Part shown: positions 31,874 through 33,020 of the stretch, piece by piece
How the letters are laid out: each line of letters begins with the position of its first letter
How positions within the stretch are numbered: the stretch's first letter is position 1
Source: CAYYJM01 sp964471755
GTDB taxonomy: Bacteria > Planctomycetota > Planctomycetia > Gemmatales > Gemmataceae
Length of the DNA: 33,020 bases
NCBI GenBank assembly: GCA_964471755.1
Contig: CAYYJM010000036.1
Location: forward strand, 1-33,020
Direction: 5' to 3'
Made by a program: the position numbers and the translations under genes
The notes under the pieces: model-generated
The model's database searches: none
What the model was told of the DNA's origin: nothing
The model's input: only the letters and a program-made list of their open reading frames with translations

Positions 31874-32614
31874 ATGATACGAACCACCATCGGATTGGTG
31901 CTTGCGACCCTGATGTTGACGCCGGCCGTCTCCGAGGCGACCTGGCCCTTGTTTTTCAAGCGTCGTCCGGTCGTGGTCGCGCCGGACTACCAGATGCTGT
32001 TGCAGGACTGGTATCTGCGTTACCTGGGCCGACCGCTGGACTACCAGGGCCTGGACGGTTGGGGTCGGCGGCTGGCCCTTGGCGACAATCCGCGTGAGAT
32101 CGAGGCGGCCATCCTCGGCAGTGGCGAATACTTCCAGCGTAACGGCGGAACCAACATCGGCTTCATTCACGGACTCTTCCGCGACGTGATGGGCACCGAG
32201 CCGGTTGGCGGCCAGCTCGAATTCTGGCTGAACAAGCTGCACGACCTGGAATACCGCGACGACACCGCCGAGCAGTTCCTGAAGGCGGTTCGCAAGGCCC
32301 GAGCGGTGCCGGTTCCGCCCGCCGTGATGCAGGTGCCATATCCGCTTCCGCCTGGAGCGCAGGTCCAGAATCCTGTCCAGGCTTTCCCGCCGGCGAGTTT
32401 TCCCTCGTCGAACTATCCGCCGCCGGTCGTCGGTCAGATCCCCACGATCGTCGGGCCAAATCCGACGACGATCGTGCCGACGCCGGGCACGGTATCCGGG
32501 CCGACGATCATTCCCACGCCGGCCATCCCGACCGGAGATCAGCGACTCGTTCCGGTGCCTTCGAGCCCGCTGCCGACGTTGCCGACACCGCTGCCCTTCT
32601 CGCCGGGCCGGTGA
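31874..32614 (+). CDS. Exported DUF4214 domain protein with Pro-rich tail
   Basis: 246 residues from ATG 31874, with GAGGGG (31861-31866) 7 bases upstream. The signal peptide is MIRTTIGLVLATLMLTPAVSEA. A DUF4214-type domain covers about 35-125: 'LLQDWYLRYLGRPLDYQGLD', 'GWGRRLALGDNPREIEAAIL', 'GSGEYFQRNGG', 'LFRDVMGTEPVGGQLEFWLN'. The last ~110 residues are Pro/Thr/Ile-rich without a fold. DUF4214 domains are common in secreted or surface proteins; their ligand is not established. The stop lies 7 bases from the stop of the convergent gene. Confidence 0.88.
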   Translation: MIRTTIGLVLATLMLTPAVSEATWPLFFKRRPVVVAPDYQMLLQDWYLRYLGRPLDYQGLDGWGRRLALGDNPREIEAAILGSGEYFQRNGGTNIGFIHGLFRDVMGTEPVGGQLEFWLNKLHDLEYRDDTAEQFLKAVRKARAVPVPPAVMQVPYPLPPGAQVQNPVQAFPPASFPSSNYPPPVVGQIPTIVGPNPTTIVPTPGTVSGPTIIPTPAIPTGDQRLVPVPSSPLPTLPTPLPFSPGR

Positions 32615-32621
32615 TGGTCGG

Positions 32622-33020
32622 TCAATCCGCCCGGCCCGAGAGTTCGAGGTCCTCCAGCAAGGCGCGGCGGACCTCCTCGGTGAGCGGGCCGCTGGTGTGC
32701 TGATAGCCGGGTCGATCGATCACCAGCAGGGCCGGCTGACGCGGATCGGCCAGCACCTGCTGGGCCGCATCGTCCAGGACGAACTGAATCCACTGGGCCG
32801 CTCCGAAGCACCGATCCTCGGGGCGGGCGGTGTACAGGTTCGCCGACAGGGCCAGCGGCCCGAGCTGGAAGCGAATCTCCTCGCCGCGCAGGTCGTTCCA
32901 GGCGGTCCACTCCGCCAGCAGACGCGCTTCCTCCACATCGAGCAGCAGAACAGCGTGCAACTGACCCGGGCCGGGGAGCAGGGTGTTGTACACGGCCAGT
33001 TCCTGGGCGATCCGCGACGG
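32622..33020 (-). CDS. Protein of unknown function, 5' end outside window
   Basis: The frame stays open to the window edge (the residues preceding GTG 32993 read PSRIAQELA), so only the last ~132 residues are seen. I recognise no family. The sequence is acidic and Leu/Ala-rich: 'QLHAVLLLDVEEARLLAEWT', 'AAQWIQFVLDDAAQQVLADP', 'QPALLVIDRPGYQHTSGPLT', 'EEVRRALLEDLELSGRAD'. No transmembrane segment or repeat is visible. Codon use looks like the neighbours'. Confidence 0.78.
   Translation of the reverse strand, partial: PSRIAQELAVYNTLLPGPGQLHAVLLLDVEEARLLAEWTAWNDLRGEEIRFQLGPLALSANLYTARPEDRCFGAAQWIQFVLDDAAQQVLADPRQPALLVIDRPGYQHTSGPLTEEVRRALLEDLELSGRAD

Noticed and set aside
1..33020. Prophage, integrative element or other transferred island
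   Set aside because: No integrase, transposase, tRNA target or phage structural gene was seen, and the codon use looks uniform by eye.

Overview
The window is GC-rich and densely coding. It reads as the chromosome of a planctomycete, most likely from the Gemmata-like group. That placement rests on family content, not on a marker gene: a DUF1501 protein, a DUF1549/DUF1553 protein, a DUF1587/1592/1588/1585 cytochrome protein, PQQ-type beta-propeller proteins, a sulfatase, a membrane-anchored Ser/Thr kinase, a DUF4214 protein and a bacterial formylmethanofuran:H4MPT formyltransferase. No rRNA, tRNA, CRISPR array, transposase or phage module was seen.

Layout. Positions 2-5320 (+): the end of a PQQ-like propeller protein, a secreted sulfatase, a Ser/Thr kinase broken by a 19-base run of N, and an unrecognised protein. 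Positions 5321-5742: a repeat-rich spacer. Positions 5743-14422 (+): a four-gene set typical of planctomycetes (Tat-exported DUF1501 protein, PPC-domain protein, BIG2-like/DUF1549/DUF1553 protein, cytochrome/WD40/Ala-rich coil protein), with a long palindrome at every internal junction. A hairpin terminator and a sigma70-like promoter follow. Positions 14586-19560 (+): a second PQQ-like propeller protein, a large c-type cytochrome PSD protein and a secreted parvulin-type isomerase. Positions 19579-19648: a perfect 33-bp palindrome between convergent genes.

Positions 25841-19654 (-) hold four closely spaced genes, in transcription order: 5-formyl-THF cyclo-ligase, formylmethanofuran:H4MPT formyltransferase (the two overlap by ATGA), a serine beta-lactamase-like hydrolase, and a 1160-residue Clp-type AAA+ protein. 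The last is the most unusual object in the window. HEAT-like repeats take the place of the Clp N-domain, two AAA+ modules follow, and its last ~335 residues align by eye along their whole length with bacterial release factor 2, but without the GGQ loop and the SPF codon-reading motif. This suggests an ATPase tethered to ribosomes and perhaps to ClpP. It is an inference from sequence only.

Positions 26099-33020: a proline-rich lipoprotein with a phosphatase-like domain lacking its catalytic residues (+), a hairpin repeat, a third PQQ-like propeller protein, a PQQ-dependent sugar-dehydrogenase-like protein and RdgB (all -), a DUF4214 protein (+), and the 3' part of an unrecognised gene (-).

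Most predicted proteins are exported and look built for carbohydrate or periplasmic redox work. The minus-strand block is instead cytoplasmic: C1 metabolism next to protein or ribosome quality control. Several families of intergenic palindromes recur, and one supplies the last codons of a gene.
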